Shown here: positions 1 to 8,689 of the stretch, piece by piece | How positions within the stretch are numbered: the first letter of the stretch is position 1 | Layout: the number at the start of each line of letters is the position of its first letter | Assembly (NCBI RefSeq): GCF_035510375.1 | Contig: NZ_DATKHG010000027.1 | DNA from: Paenibacillus_I sp035510375 | GTDB taxonomy: Bacteria > Bacillota > Bacilli > Paenibacillales > Paenibacillaceae | Reading direction: 5' to 3' (one strand) | DNA: 64,000 nt | Translations under genes and position numbers: made by a program | Notes under the pieces: model-generated | Database searches by the model: none | What the model saw: only the letters and a program-made list of their open reading frames with translations | What the model was told of the DNA's origin: nothing

Positions 1-1395
1 CTGTCCGCTTTCATTCTGATTTTGGTTTTCGCCCTGGTGCTTTCCGCATGCGGCGGAAACAACAATAACGGTGCAACGAACGGCGGAGCAAACGGCGGAA
101 CGAATGCCGGAACGAACGAAGGCGGCAATGCCGGCGGCGACGGCAACAACGGCGGCGCGGCTGCCGGCTCGTACGTGGAGCAAGCGATGAACGGCGACTT
201 CAAAGGCAAAAAGGTGACGATGTTCGGTCCGTTCACCGATGCGGATGAAGTGAAGTTCAACGAATCGATCAAGGAGTTCGAGGAGAAAACGGGCATCGAC
301 ATCGCTTATGAAGGCTCCAAGGAATTCGAAGCGACGATTTCCGTTCGCGTTAATGGCGGCAACGCGCCGGACATCGCGGACTTCCCGCAGCCGGGCTTGC
401 TCAAGGGCTTTGTTAAAGACGGCAAAGTCATCGACGTGAAGTCGTTCCTGAGCGATGAGTACCTGAACAAGCAGTACGCGCAAAGCTGGCTGGATATGGG
501 CACGATGCCCGGTCCGAACGGCGACGTTATGGCGGGCGTATGGGCGCGCTCCAGCGTGAAATCCCTGGTATGGTACAACAAGAAAGCGTTCGCGGAAGCG
601 GGCTATACGATCCCGAAAACGTGGGACGAGCTGAAGAAGCTGTCCGACCAGATCGCCGCGGACGGCGATCCGGCCTGGAGTATCGGCATCGAATCCGGCA
701 CGGCAACCGGCTGGGTGGCGACGGACTGGATGGAGGACATCATGCTCCGCACCACGTCGCCTGAGAACTATGACAAGTGGGTTAACGGCGAGCTTCCGTT
801 CACCGATCCGATCGTCAAGAACGCAGCGGAGAAAATGTCCGAAATCTGGTTTAACGAGGATTACGTATACGGCGGCCGCAAATCGATCGCCACGACGTCG
901 TTCGGCGACGCCGTCAAGCCGGTGTACGAGAATCCGCCGAAAGCATGGCTGCACCGTCAAGCGGGCTTCATTACGAGCTTCTTCCCCGAAGGTCTGACGC
1001 CTGACGATTTCGACTGGTTCCCGCTGCCTTCGATCGATGAGCAGTACGGCACGCCGGCATTGATCTCCGGCGATATCTACGCGATGTTCAACGACCGTCC
1101 CGAGGTTCGCGCGGTCATGGAATTCTTCACGACGGCCGATTCGCTCAAGACGTGGATTCAGTCCGGCGGCGTAACGGCACCGATGAACGGCGCCGATCCG
1201 TCCTGGTACGCGAACGAAGCGGAGCGCAAAATGGCCGACTTCCTCGGCTCCGCCACGGCGATCCGTTTCGACGGTTCCGACCTGATGCCTGGCGCCGTAG
1301 GCGCGGGCACGTTCTGGAAAGGCATGACCGACTATGTCAGCGGCGCGGCCGATCTGGATACGGCGTTGTCCGAAATCCAGGCAGGCTGGAAATAA
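1..1395 (+). CDS. aglE: Alpha-glucoside ABC transporter substrate-binding lipoprotein (AglE-like), 5' end missing
   Basis: The window opens inside the signal peptide, so the start codon lies upstream; the frame is open from base 1. A hydrophobic stretch ends in a lipobox (LVLSAC) with the lipidated Cys at 49-51, followed by a low-complexity Asn/Gly-rich linker (about 35 residues) that tethers the protein to the membrane. The mature part is a family 1 extracellular solute-binding protein. Blocks such as KVTMFGPF, PDIADFPQPGLL, ATGWVATDWMEDIMLRT and RFDGSDLMPGAVGAGTFW match what I recall of AglE, the alpha-glucoside binder of Sinorhizobium. It would deliver trehalose/sucrose/maltose-type sugars to the permeases that follow. 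The operon partner GH13 enzyme supports an alpha-glucoside ligand; the exact sugar is inferred. Confidence 0.9.
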   Translation: MSAFILILVFALVLSACGGNNNNGATNGGANGGTNAGTNEGGNAGGDGNNGGAAAGSYVEQAMNGDFKGKKVTMFGPFTDADEVKFNESIKEFEEKTGIDIAYEGSKEFEATISVRVNGGNAPDIADFPQPGLLKGFVKDGKVIDVKSFLSDEYLNKQYAQSWLDMGTMPGPNGDVMAGVWARSSVKSLVWYNKKAFAEAGYTIPKTWDELKKLSDQIAADGDPAWSIGIESGTATGWVATDWMEDIMLRTTSPENYDKWVNGELPFTDPIVKNAAEKMSEIWFNEDYVYGGRKSIATTSFGDAVKPVYENPPKAWLHRQAGFITSFFPEGLTPDDFDWFPLPSIDEQYGTPALISGDIYAMFNDRPEVRAVMEFFTTADSLKTWIQSGGVTAPMNGADPSWYANEAERKMADFLGSATAIRFDGSDLMPGAVGAGTFWKGMTDYVSGAADLDTALSEIQAGWK

Positions 1396-1448
1396 GATAT
1401 TACGGATGCGGTTGGGGCCGTACCGCTCAGGCGGGCGGCCTTGCCCTG

Positions 1449-1468
1449 TCCTAAGCATATGCTTAGGA
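1449..1468. promoter_or_regulatory. Perfect 20-bp palindrome between binding protein and permease genes
   Basis: The sequence TCCTAAGCATATGCTTAGGA is a perfect dyad in the 136-bp gap after the binding-protein stop. A second hairpin (GGAGC-TAT-GCTCC, about 1495-1507) is nested inside an inverted CGTTTTGT/ACAAAACG pair just before the permease ribosome-binding site (AAGGAGGA). Such structures after a binding-protein gene commonly stabilise its mRNA or attenuate permease expression; an operator is the alternative. Confidence 0.5.
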
Positions 1469-1531
1469 TGCGTTTTGTTGCGAAGAACATCGGTTGGAGC
1501 TATGCTCCACAAAACGTAAGGAGGAAATGAA

Positions 1532-2614
1532 ATGGAATTGCAGGCGAAAAAAGGCAATGCTCTGCGTCTGCTCTTGGTAACCTTGTTGGTGCCGGCTCTT
1601 AATATCGCCATTCATTGGCTGATTTTTATGTTTTTTCGCGATTCCGGGCTTCCGCCGGTAGCCAATGCCGTATTGGCGGTACTATGGGGTGCGCTGGGTA
1701 TTTATTCGATCTACTGGTCCTTCAACTGGATGGTCGAGCAGTATCCGGATCAATGGCAGCGGAGACTATTGCCTTTTGTGTTTGTCGGTCCGGCCGTCCT
1801 GCTGCTCGGGTGGCTGCTCGTCCTGCCGACGCTGCGGACGTTCTGGTTAAGCTTCTTCGACGCCTCTTCGGTCGATTTCGTCGGTTTGGCCAACTACGCG
1901 GCGGTGTTCACGGACCGGCTGCTCGTGACCGCGCTCCGGAACAACCTGCTGTGGGTGTTTTTCGGGACGACCGCGTGCGTCAGTCTCGGCCTGCTGATCG
2001 CCATTCTGGCCGACCGGAGCAGTTTCGAACGGCTGGCGAAGGCGATAATTTTCATGCCGATGGCGATTTCATTCGTCGCTGCCGGCGTCATCTGGAAATT
2101 CATTTATTATTATCAGCCGGAGCAGGAGCAGATCGGTCTGCTTAACGCGATCGTCGTGGCGCTCGGGGGAGAGCCGCAGGCCTGGCTCAGCATGGTCCAG
2201 CCCTGGAATAACCTGTTCCTGATCGTCATTCTGATCTGGATGCAGACCGGCTTCGCGATGGTCATTTTCTCGGCGGCCATCAAGAGCATTCCCGAGGATA
2301 TGCTGGAGGCGGCGCGCATGGACGGCGCCGGCGAGCTCCGCATCTTTTTCAGCATCATGATTCCGTACATCTCGGGCACCCTGCTGTCCGTTACGACGAC
2401 GATCATCGTATTCACGCTGAAAATATTCGACGTCGTCATGATCATGACCGGCGGCCAGTACAACACCGAGGTCGTCGCGACGCAGTTCTACCGGCAGCTG
2501 TTCATGTACCAGAATGCGGGCTACGGCTCGACGCTGGCGATTGTGCTGCTGATTGCGGTCATTCCGGTCATCGTCATCAACCTGCGTCAATTCCGCAAAG
2601 AGGGAGGGTTCTAA
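1532..2614 (+). CDS. aglF: Alpha-glucoside ABC transporter permease 1 (AglF/MalF-like)
   Basis: A 360-residue integral membrane subunit of the sugar importer. Several hydrophobic segments are visible, with an N-terminal pair of helices (about 10-75) before the conserved permease core. The cytoplasmic EAA loop, which docks on the ATPase, reads EAARMDGAGELRIFF at about residues 258-272. The start follows a strong AAGGAGGA site. The gene abuts the next permease: its TAA at 2612-2614 is followed directly by the next ATG. No ATPase gene is present in the visible part of the operon, so a shared MsmX-type ATPase is likely, as is usual for Gram-positive sugar importers (inference). Confidence 0.88.
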   Translation: MELQAKKGNALRLLLVTLLVPALNIAIHWLIFMFFRDSGLPPVANAVLAVLWGALGIYSIYWSFNWMVEQYPDQWQRRLLPFVFVGPAVLLLGWLLVLPTLRTFWLSFFDASSVDFVGLANYAAVFTDRLLVTALRNNLLWVFFGTTACVSLGLLIAILADRSSFERLAKAIIFMPMAISFVAAGVIWKFIYYYQPEQEQIGLLNAIVVALGGEPQAWLSMVQPWNNLFLIVILIWMQTGFAMVIFSAAIKSIPEDMLEAARMDGAGELRIFFSIMIPYISGTLLSVTTTIIVFTLKIFDVVMIMTGGQYNTEVVATQFYRQLFMYQNAGYGSTLAIVLLIAVIPVIVINLRQFRKEGGF

Positions 2615-3703
2615 ATGAAACGCAAAGGAGTCCGCAGATCCAAATGGCTCGTCAACACCGTGCTTGCGATCATTTGTGTCATTTGGGCCGTCCCGACGTT
2701 CGGGCTGCTCGTCTCGTCATTCCGGCCCGCCGCAGATATTCTGTCCACCGGCTGGTGGAACATTTTCCCGCATAAGGCGTGGACGACGGTCGCCCAGATC
2801 GAGCTGCCGCGCGATACGGACCTGCGGCAGCCGATTACCGTCGAAGGCAAAACCTATTCGGACGATCAGCTCCGCGAAGGCGTCGAGCGCGACGGCCAGC
2901 TGCTGGTCTGGGAAAACCGGCGCCAGCGGCTGATCAACGTTCAGGAGAAAGAGTGGGCCTGGATTACCGGCTTCACCACACAGAACTATGAAACGGTGCT
3001 CGGCGGCAAGCAGTACAAAATCACGCTGCCGGACGGCAGCGTCAGGACGGAGCAGGGCAGCGGCATGGGCCAGTCGTTCTGGAATACGATCGCCGTAACC
3101 GTGCCGGCTACCGTCATCCCGATTTTCATCGCGTCCTTCGCGGCTTACGCTTTCGCGTGGCTGCGGTTTCCGGGTCGGAGGTCGCTGTTCGTCATCATCA
3201 TCGCGCTGTTGGTCGTGCCGCTGCAGGTGGCGCTCATTCCGATTCTGCGCGATTATACGAGCCTCGGCCTGAACGGGACGTATTTCGGCATCTGGCTCGC
3301 GCATACGGCATTCGGCCTGCCGCTGATCACCTACTTTATGTACACGTCGATCAGCCAGCTGCCGAAAGATATTTTCGAATCGGCGTTCATGGACGGCGCC
3401 ACGAACTTTACGATTTTCAGCCGGCTCATTCTGCCGTTGTCGGTGCCGGCCCTGGCTTCGATCAGCATTTTCCAATTCTTATGGGTATGGAACGATTATC
3501 TCGTGTCGCTCATTTTCCTCGGCAGCCAGCCGGAGGTTCAGGTCATGTCGATGAAGATCGCCAACCTGGTCGGATCGAGGGGCAACGACTGGCATCTGCT
3601 GACGGCGGCCGCGTTCATTTCGATGCTGATGCCGCTGACCGTGTTCTTCGCGCTGCAGCGCTATTTCGTTCGCGGGATGCTCGGTGGCTCGGTTAAAGGT
3701 TAA
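2615..3703 (+). CDS. aglG: Alpha-glucoside ABC transporter permease 2 (AglG/MalG-like)
   Basis: A 362-residue permease that pairs with the preceding one. Helix 1 (about 11-32) is followed by an unusually long hydrophilic extracytoplasmic insertion (about residues 35-150), a feature I associate with AglG-type permeases and not with typical MalG. The EAA loop reads ESAFMDGATNFTIFSRLILP near residues 254-273. The gene starts immediately after the stop of the upstream permease, so translation is probably coupled. At its 3' end the 15-bp sequence CGGTTAAAGGTTAAT, containing the stop, is directly repeated 16 bp downstream. Confidence 0.88.
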   Translation: MKRKGVRRSKWLVNTVLAIICVIWAVPTFGLLVSSFRPAADILSTGWWNIFPHKAWTTVAQIELPRDTDLRQPITVEGKTYSDDQLREGVERDGQLLVWENRRQRLINVQEKEWAWITGFTTQNYETVLGGKQYKITLPDGSVRTEQGSGMGQSFWNTIAVTVPATVIPIFIASFAAYAFAWLRFPGRRSLFVIIIALLVVPLQVALIPILRDYTSLGLNGTYFGIWLAHTAFGLPLITYFMYTSISQLPKDIFESAFMDGATNFTIFSRLILPLSVPALASISIFQFLWVWNDYLVSLIFLGSQPEVQVMSMKIANLVGSRGNDWHLLTAAAFISMLMPLTVFFALQRYFVRGMLGGSVKG

Positions 3704-3720
3704 TCCGGTTAAAGGTTAAT
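3690..3720 (+). repeat. Direct duplication of a 15-bp sequence spanning the permease stop codon
   Basis: CGGTTAAAGGTTAAT occurs at 3690-3704 and again at 3706-3720. The first copy holds the end of the permease frame. It looks like a small slippage duplication; no function is evident. Confidence 0.8.
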
Positions 3721-3832
3721 AAAGAGAAGGACCGCCCAGGATAGGAACGAATGGTATCCCTGTGAAGAACGCAGCGTGAGCGATCGGCTTACGTCGCTTT
3801 GGAGGGGGTTTGCAGAGAGGGAGAGATGTACG

Positions 3833-5488
3833 ATGCTGGTCAAACCGGCTTGGTGGAAGGAATCGGTGGTTTATCAGGTATATTGGCGGAGCTTTCTTGA
3901 TACGGACGGCGACGGCTACGGCGATTTGAAGGGCGTGATCCGGAAGCTCGATTACATCAAGTCGCTCGGCGTCACGATGGTGTGGCTGAATCCGTTCAAC
4001 ACGTCGCCTGACAAGGACAACGGCTACGACGTGTCCGATTATTACGCGGTCATGGAGCGGGCGGGCACGATGGCGGATTTCGATAAGCTGCTGGCCGAGG
4101 TGCATGCGCGCGGCATGAAGCTGATGATGGACGTCGTGCTGAACCACACATCGGATCAGCATCCTTGGTTCAAGGCGTCGCGTTCCTCGAAGGACGATCC
4201 GAAGCGCGATTGGTACATCTGGCGCGATCCGAAGGGCGGAGGGGCGCCGACGAACTGGCGGTCGTATTTCAACCCCTCCTCGTGGGAGTTCGATGAACGC
4301 ACGGGCCAGTATTACTTGCATTCGTTCGCGATCGAGCAGCCGGACCTGAACTGGGCCAATCCGGAGGTTCGGGAAGAGATGTACCGCATGCTGCGGTTCT
4401 GGCTGGACAAAGGGATCGACGGCCTGCGACTCGACGCGCTGGCGCTGCTGGCGAAGCCGGAACGGTTCGAGGATGCCGAGGATCCGCACGACATTTGCTA
4501 TTTGACGCACAATCCGGGCTTGCACGATTATTTGCAGGAGATGAACCGGGAGGTGTTCAGCTGTTACGATATCATGACGGTCGGCGAGGTGGCGTTCGCG
4601 ACGCCGGAGACCGGGCCGCTGTTCGTCGACGAGGCGCGCAAGGAGCTGAACACGTTGTTTCACTTCGAGGTGGCGGACGATATGCCGGAATGGGATATGC
4701 TTCGCTTCAAGCGCATCCAGCGTACATGGGCGGAAGCGATGCGCGGACGCGGCTTCGGCTCGCAGTTCCTGAACAACCACGACCATGCGCGCCAGGTGAC
4801 CCGTTACGGCAACGACGGCGAATACCGGGTCGAGAGCGCCAAGCTGCTCGGCACGCTCGTGCACACGCTGCCCGGCATCCCGTACATTTACCAGGGTGAA
4901 GAGATCGGGATGACCGGCGTCCGGTACGACAGCATCGGCGAGTACCAGGACATCGCGATGTTGAACCGGTACGTCGAGGAGGTCGGCAAAGGCCGCGATC
5001 CGGCGCAGGTGCTGCGTGAGCTGCAGCCGCTGAGCCGCGACAACTCACGGTCGCCGATGCAGTGGAACGGCGGGCCGCAGGCGGGCTTCACCGACGGCGA
5101 GCCGTGGATCAAGGTCAATCCGAACTACAAGCGGATCAACGTGGAGCAGGCGGAAGCGGAGCCGGCATCCGTGCTGCATTATTACCGGGAGCTGATCGCG
5201 CTTCGCAAAAAGCATCCGGTGATGGCCTACGGCGATTTCACCGACATCAGCGGAGACGATCCCCACGTGTACGCATATATGCGCAGCCATGACGGTGTGC
5301 GGTGGTTGGTGGCGCTGAACCACGACTCGAGAGCCAACCGCTTTACGGCGCCGGAAGGCGCCGCCGCCGGCAAGGGCACGCTGCGTCTCGTGCTCGGCAA
5401 TTACGCCGATGCGCCGCGGGAGCGGGGCGTCGAGGGGACGTTTGCGCTGCGGCCTTACGAGGCGCTGATTTATGAGGTGTCGGGATAG
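3833..5488 (+). CDS. aglA: GH13 alpha-glucosidase (AglA-like / oligo-1,6-glucosidase type)
   Basis: A 551-residue cytoplasmic glycoside hydrolase family 13 enzyme that would hydrolyse imported alpha-glucosides to glucose. I chose the ATG at 3833 (MLVKPAWWKESVVYQVY), preceded by GAGAGGGAGAG; a GTG 57 bp upstream is in frame but adds a non-family extension. The (beta/alpha)8 motifs are intact: MDVVLNHTSDQHPWF, GLRLDAL with the nucleophile near D201, TVGEV with the acid/base near E252, and LNNHDHAR with D317. The length matches AglA-type alpha-glucosidases. Position directly behind binding protein and permeases makes it the cytoplasmic end of the same pathway. Substrate choice among trehalose, sucrose, maltose and isomaltose cannot be decided from sequence. 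Confidence 0.92.
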   Translation: MLVKPAWWKESVVYQVYWRSFLDTDGDGYGDLKGVIRKLDYIKSLGVTMVWLNPFNTSPDKDNGYDVSDYYAVMERAGTMADFDKLLAEVHARGMKLMMDVVLNHTSDQHPWFKASRSSKDDPKRDWYIWRDPKGGGAPTNWRSYFNPSSWEFDERTGQYYLHSFAIEQPDLNWANPEVREEMYRMLRFWLDKGIDGLRLDALALLAKPERFEDAEDPHDICYLTHNPGLHDYLQEMNREVFSCYDIMTVGEVAFATPETGPLFVDEARKELNTLFHFEVADDMPEWDMLRFKRIQRTWAEAMRGRGFGSQFLNNHDHARQVTRYGNDGEYRVESAKLLGTLVHTLPGIPYIYQGEEIGMTGVRYDSIGEYQDIAMLNRYVEEVGKGRDPAQVLRELQPLSRDNSRSPMQWNGGPQAGFTDGEPWIKVNPNYKRINVEQAEAEPASVLHYYRELIALRKKHPVMAYGDFTDISGDDPHVYAYMRSHDGVRWLVALNHDSRANRFTAPEGAAAGKGTLRLVLGNYADAPRERGVEGTFALRPYEALIYEVSG

Positions 5489-5513
5489 GATAGGAGCGAG
5501 CGGCAATGCGAAG

Positions 5514-5544
5514 AGGAGGGGGCGCCAAGGGGCGGCCCTCCTTT
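5514..5544 (+). terminator. Rho-independent terminator of the agl operon
   Basis: Stem AGGAGGG...CGCC / GGCG...CCCTCCT with a short AAGG loop and a following CTTT, 25 bp after the alpha-glucosidase stop. Confidence 0.65.
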
Positions 5545-5831
5545 GCGTGTATTCGCTACCGCATAATCAAGCGCCTTTTTCCGCGTGTCGTACAGCGCTC
5601 GCATTTCCTAGTCCTGACTCAACGCCGATTCCTCCCATGTTTCTTTGGAACCTTGTCCGGCCGCGCGGTTTTATCCCAATGCGTACTCAGCAGCGTCAGT
5701 CGGATGAACGGCTTCGGCTCGGTTTCCCGAAGCGCTTCGTTCAGGAAGTTCAACAGCACCTCGTCCCTTTGACAAACGGACGGATACGTTGCAAGATGGG
5801 AACATTGGACCGGGCGCAACGGCGCGGTCAA
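5545..5831 (-). pseudogene. Rpn-family nuclease/transposase relic 1 (internal deletion)
   Basis: On the minus strand an N-terminal fragment (5619-5831, containing DEVLLNFLNEALRETEPKPF) resembles the start of Rpn-family (PD-(D/E)XK, TIGR01784-type) proteins. It runs straight into nucleotides at about 5550-5640 that match the 3' part of the two other Rpn relics in this window, for instance the stretch encoding DKEMRALYEMR and the QWEELA region. The middle of the gene (several hundred bases) and about 20 bp near the C-terminus are missing and the frame is broken. It fills the gap between the agl operon and the abrB-like gene. Confidence rests on the shared nucleotide blocks. Confidence 0.7.
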
Positions 5832-5858
5832 ACAAGGAAACCGCTTTGGGGGAAAAGT

Positions 5859-6870
5859 ATGAGAAACGCAGCTTTATGGGGAAGCACGCTGGCAGTCGGC
5901 TTTATCGGGGGATTGGCTTTTGCCCTGCTGGGCCTGCCCTTGCCGTGGATATTGGGCGCTGCGTTCAGCGTCATGCTTGTCAATACCTTGCGGCCGGGGA
6001 GGGCTGTGTGGCCGCGCTGGCTGAGCGATGCGGGCGTTGTCGTGATCGGCCTGATGCTGGGACAGAGAATAACGCTGGATACGCTGCTTGCGATGGCGCG
6101 CGATCTTCCGGGCATGATTGCGGCGGGAGTGCTATGGATTGCGGTCTGTTACATGATCGGAATCGGGTTCGCGAAGCTGGCGCGGCTCAGCGAGATGAAC
6201 GCCGTGCTCGGCTGCGTGCCGGGAGGGCTGCCGCAGATGGTGCTTCTGGCGGAGGAGATGAAAGGGGCCGATCCGGGAACCGTCGCGCTGATGCAGACGT
6301 CCCGGCTGGTCGTCGTGCTGTACACGGTGCCTTTTCTTGCGGCCTTCTTCACGAACGCATCCGCTGTGCCGGCGGCGGAGGCGGCTCGGGCGGCGGAGGC
6401 GGCTCGGGCGGCCGCAGCGGGAGCCGTTGCGGCGTGGCCGCCGTTGTACGGCTATCTCATGCTGCCGCTCGTACCGTTATCCGCCTGGCTGGCCCGGCGG
6501 CTGGGGCTGCCCGCGGGGGAGTTTCTCGGTCCGATCGCGTTCGTAGGCGCCTTGTCGGCCGCCGGCGCCGTGTTCCCGGTCGTACCGGACCCGCTGATGG
6601 CTGCGGCGCAGCTTTCAATGGGCATCTACATCGGCCTGCGCATTCAACCGCGGGTCGTGTTCGCCAATCGGCGGTTCGGCCCGCTGGCATTCGCCGTCGC
6701 GGCGCTGCTCGTCGCGATTTCGATTGCGGCAGCCTGGGTGCTCTCTCTGGTGACGGGCGATTCGGTCGTCACCTGGTTTTTTGTCGCTTGCGCCCGGCGG
6801 GCTCGGCGAGGTGGCGGTAACCGCCCTGCTGCTGCACGCAGACGTGGCGCAGGTAACCGCATACCAGCTG
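5859..6870 (+). pseudogene. AbrB-family (COG3180) membrane protein, 5' part, interrupted by element and frameshifted
   Basis: The N-terminal 337 codons of a polytopic membrane protein of the family Pfam calls AbrB (annotated variously as ammonia monooxygenase-like or transporter; function unproven). Start ATG at 5859 follows GGGGG. Motifs: GLPLPWILGA near the N-terminus, CVPGGLPQMV in the middle and APGGLGEVAVTALLLHADVAQVTAYQL at the end. The last block is in the next frame: six T's at 6777-6782 shift the ribosome out, whereas five would give TWFLSLAPGG. At 6869-6871 the gene is cut after TAYQL and recombinase-element DNA begins. The missing C-terminus lies at 12036-12115. Codons 171-182 hold an 18-bp tandem duplication (AAEAAR). 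Confidence 0.88.
6371..6406 (+). repeat. 18-bp tandem duplication inside the abrB-like gene
   Basis: GGCGGCGGAGGCGGCTCG occurs twice in tandem (6371-6388, 6389-6406), encoding an Ala/Glu/Arg-rich loop between two membrane halves of the protein. Confidence 0.85.
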
Positions 6871-6897
6871 TGTCGGCTCGACAGCGACTACACATGA
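6862..6897. other. attL: left junction of the serine-recombinase element
   Basis: Host bases ATACCAGC meet element bases GTCGGCTCGACAGC across the shared TGT at 6869-6871. The element arm 6872-6895 is one half of the dyad seen when both element ends are joined. Confidence 0.75.
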
Positions 6898-6912
6898 AGA
6901 CAGAAGACTTAG

Positions 6913-8367
6913 TTAAAGCGTGAAATTATATATGATCGTAACATTGCCGTTTTGATGAACCTCGATTCGCTTGACCAAAAGCAACACCAATTCACGATCC
7001 AACTTATCGAATGACGTCAGCTTGGCGATGTCGGGAAGCTTGATCTTCGGGTTTCGCGACAGCTTGTTCAGCCGTTGCCGCGTCTCGTACAGCTCCTTGT
7101 CCAGCCGTTCCAGCGCTTCGTGATAACGCTCCTTGTTCCATTCCCCGTCCAACCATTTGTCCTCCGCCGCGTTTTTCCGCTGCTCCAGTTTGGCTATCCT
7201 TTTCTGCAAAGCGTCGATTTCCTGCGCTGCCCGTTGCGCCTCGTTTCTCGCCTCATTCTGCATATCCTCCAGCAGCTTCTTACGATCGACATGCTCTCCG
7301 ACGAACTTCTTAAGGTCGTCCAAAATCAGATCTTCCAGCAGCTTCTCGCGGATCGGGTGGCGGGAGCAGTGGTGTGCGCCGCGCTTCTGATACAAGCCGC
7401 AAATGTAATGCGTGTTCCCGTAATGTCGCTTGACGCAGTACAGGCCGTGACCGCAGTCAGCGCAGAAGAGCAGGTATGAAAACAAATTTGGTTTGCCCGA
7501 CACTTTACGGAACGAGCGGCGATGAATCAGGTTTTGCACCGCCTGGAACTGCTCCCGCGAAATGAGCGGCGGATGGTTGTCCTTGAGAATCACATGCTCC
7601 TCTTTCGGCGTCCGTTTTCGCTTCATACTACCCAGCGCCGAGACGTGCTGCCGCTGAGCCACCAAGTTCCCGACGTACACCGCATTTTTCAAAATAAGCT
7701 GGATCGATGTTTGGTGCCAGTAGGGGGAAGCGTTTTTCCTTCCCTGAATTTGCGCGGGCGATGGTATGCCTTCGTCTGTGAGCAAATTGGCGATAGCCTG
7801 AAAGCCAAGCTTTACTTCCAGATGCAAGTCGAAAATGCGCTGAACGACGCGGGGCGTATCATCGTCGGCTGGCACAAGCGCCTTGCCGACTTTCGTGTAA
7901 CCGTACGGTGCGAAGGAGCCGGTAAACTCTCCACGCTTCGCCCGAGCCCGTTCAGCCATCCGAATCCAATCGGACGTTGTTTGGCTGGACATCTGATAGA
8001 CCATCGAGTACATCGCCAGCTTGCTTTGCCAGTCCGGATATTCCGTATCGATGCCCTCAGAGAGCGCCACAAAGCGCAAGCCCTTTTCCACCAATTGCGG
8101 GACAATCGTATTCAGTTCGCCGATGCTACGGCCGAAGCGGCTGAGCGACTTGACGAGAATGACGTGAAACTTGCGCGCCATCGCGTCTTTCACAAGCCTT
8201 TGAAATTCAATCCGCTTTTTGAAGCTGGACTGCCTTTCGCTGTAGGTATCGAACAGCACCCAGCCGTTGCGCCGGATGTAATCGTTCAATCCCTCCTCCT
8301 GATTGATGAGCGAGGAATCCTGCTCCTCGAAAACGGTCGATACGCGAACATACGTCGCTACATACAT
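6913..8367 (-). CDS. Large serine recombinase (site-specific integrase)
   Basis: A 484-residue serine-type site-specific recombinase that would integrate and excise the element. The chosen start (MYVATYVRVSTVFEEQD) follows GGGAGG; an in-frame ATG 99 bp upstream overlaps the stop of the preceding 35-codon ORF and could give a longer form. The resolvase domain has the nucleophile Ser10 in YVRVS and the arginine motif LSRFGRS near residue 78. A recombinase domain follows, then a zinc ribbon (CADCGHGLYC...YICGLY...HHC, about 325-365) and a long coiled-coil region (about 400-450), the standard layout of phage-type large serine integrases. The gene sits about 40 bp from attL, the usual place for an integrase gene. 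Confidence 0.93.
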   Translation of the reverse strand: MYVATYVRVSTVFEEQDSSLINQEEGLNDYIRRNGWVLFDTYSERQSSFKKRIEFQRLVKDAMARKFHVILVKSLSRFGRSIGELNTIVPQLVEKGLRFVALSEGIDTEYPDWQSKLAMYSMVYQMSSQTTSDWIRMAERARAKRGEFTGSFAPYGYTKVGKALVPADDDTPRVVQRIFDLHLEVKLGFQAIANLLTDEGIPSPAQIQGRKNASPYWHQTSIQLILKNAVYVGNLVAQRQHVSALGSMKRKRTPKEEHVILKDNHPPLISREQFQAVQNLIHRRSFRKVSGKPNLFSYLLFCADCGHGLYCVKRHYGNTHYICGLYQKRGAHHCSRHPIREKLLEDLILDDLKKFVGEHVDRKKLLEDMQNEARNEAQRAAQEIDALQKRIAKLEQRKNAAEDKWLDGEWNKERYHEALERLDKELYETRQRLNKLSRNPKIKLPDIAKLTSFDKLDRELVLLLVKRIEVHQNGNVTIIYNFTL

Positions 8368-8424
8368 CTCGTTCCCTCCCGTACGCTGATCGCCGGAATA
8401 CCCGGCTTTTGCGAGCTTGGTTGA

Positions 8425-8441
8425 GGGAACTTTCAAACCAT
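8425..8441 (-). repeat. 17-bp sequence repeated inverted at the right end of the element (copy 1)
   Basis: ATGGTTTGAAAGTTCCC on the minus strand, within the leader of the recombinase gene; the identical 17 bases occur on the plus strand at 11978-11994, close to attR. Confidence 0.8.
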
Positions 8442-8462
8442 TCAGGCAGTGCCCATTATAAC

Positions 8463-8570
8463 TCATCCCGCATCACCTTTACAGTGTTTTTGCAGCCATA
8501 TCCGCAGCACGACGGAAAGATGCCATTCCCCTTCAAACCGGCGCTCCACCACAATTTTTCTACGTTCCAT
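8463..8570 (-). CDS. 35-residue protein upstream of the recombinase
   Basis: A small basic ORF beginning MERRKIVVERRFEGEW, with the ribosome-binding site GGGGAG 6 bp upstream. Its TGA overlaps an ATG (ATGA) that opens the extended form of the recombinase frame, so the two may be translationally coupled. I do not recognise the protein; size, charge and position would suit a small accessory DNA-binding protein, but that is only inference. Confidence 0.55.
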   Translation of the reverse strand: MERRKIVVERRFEGEWHLSVVLRIWLQKHCKGDAG

Positions 8571-8689
8571 GATTTCTCCCCATCCTTTATTCGAGTGATC
8601 AAAATATGACAAAACAAAAAGAAGGCCCCGCCAAGTGAGCCTTCAGAAAGAAACAACTATCGCTGTTATTAGCCTAAACGCATCAAACA

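Noticed and set aside
5472..5858. Long N-terminal extension of the AbrB-family protein
   Set aside because: The open frame passes through the agl terminator and the Rpn relic; the ATG at 5859 with GGGGG upstream starts the family-like membrane sequence.
6777..6782. Programmed ribosomal frameshift in the abrB-like gene
   Set aside because: There is no adjacent stop codon, stimulatory hairpin or upstream Shine-Dalgarno spacing that would support programming; error or decay is simpler.
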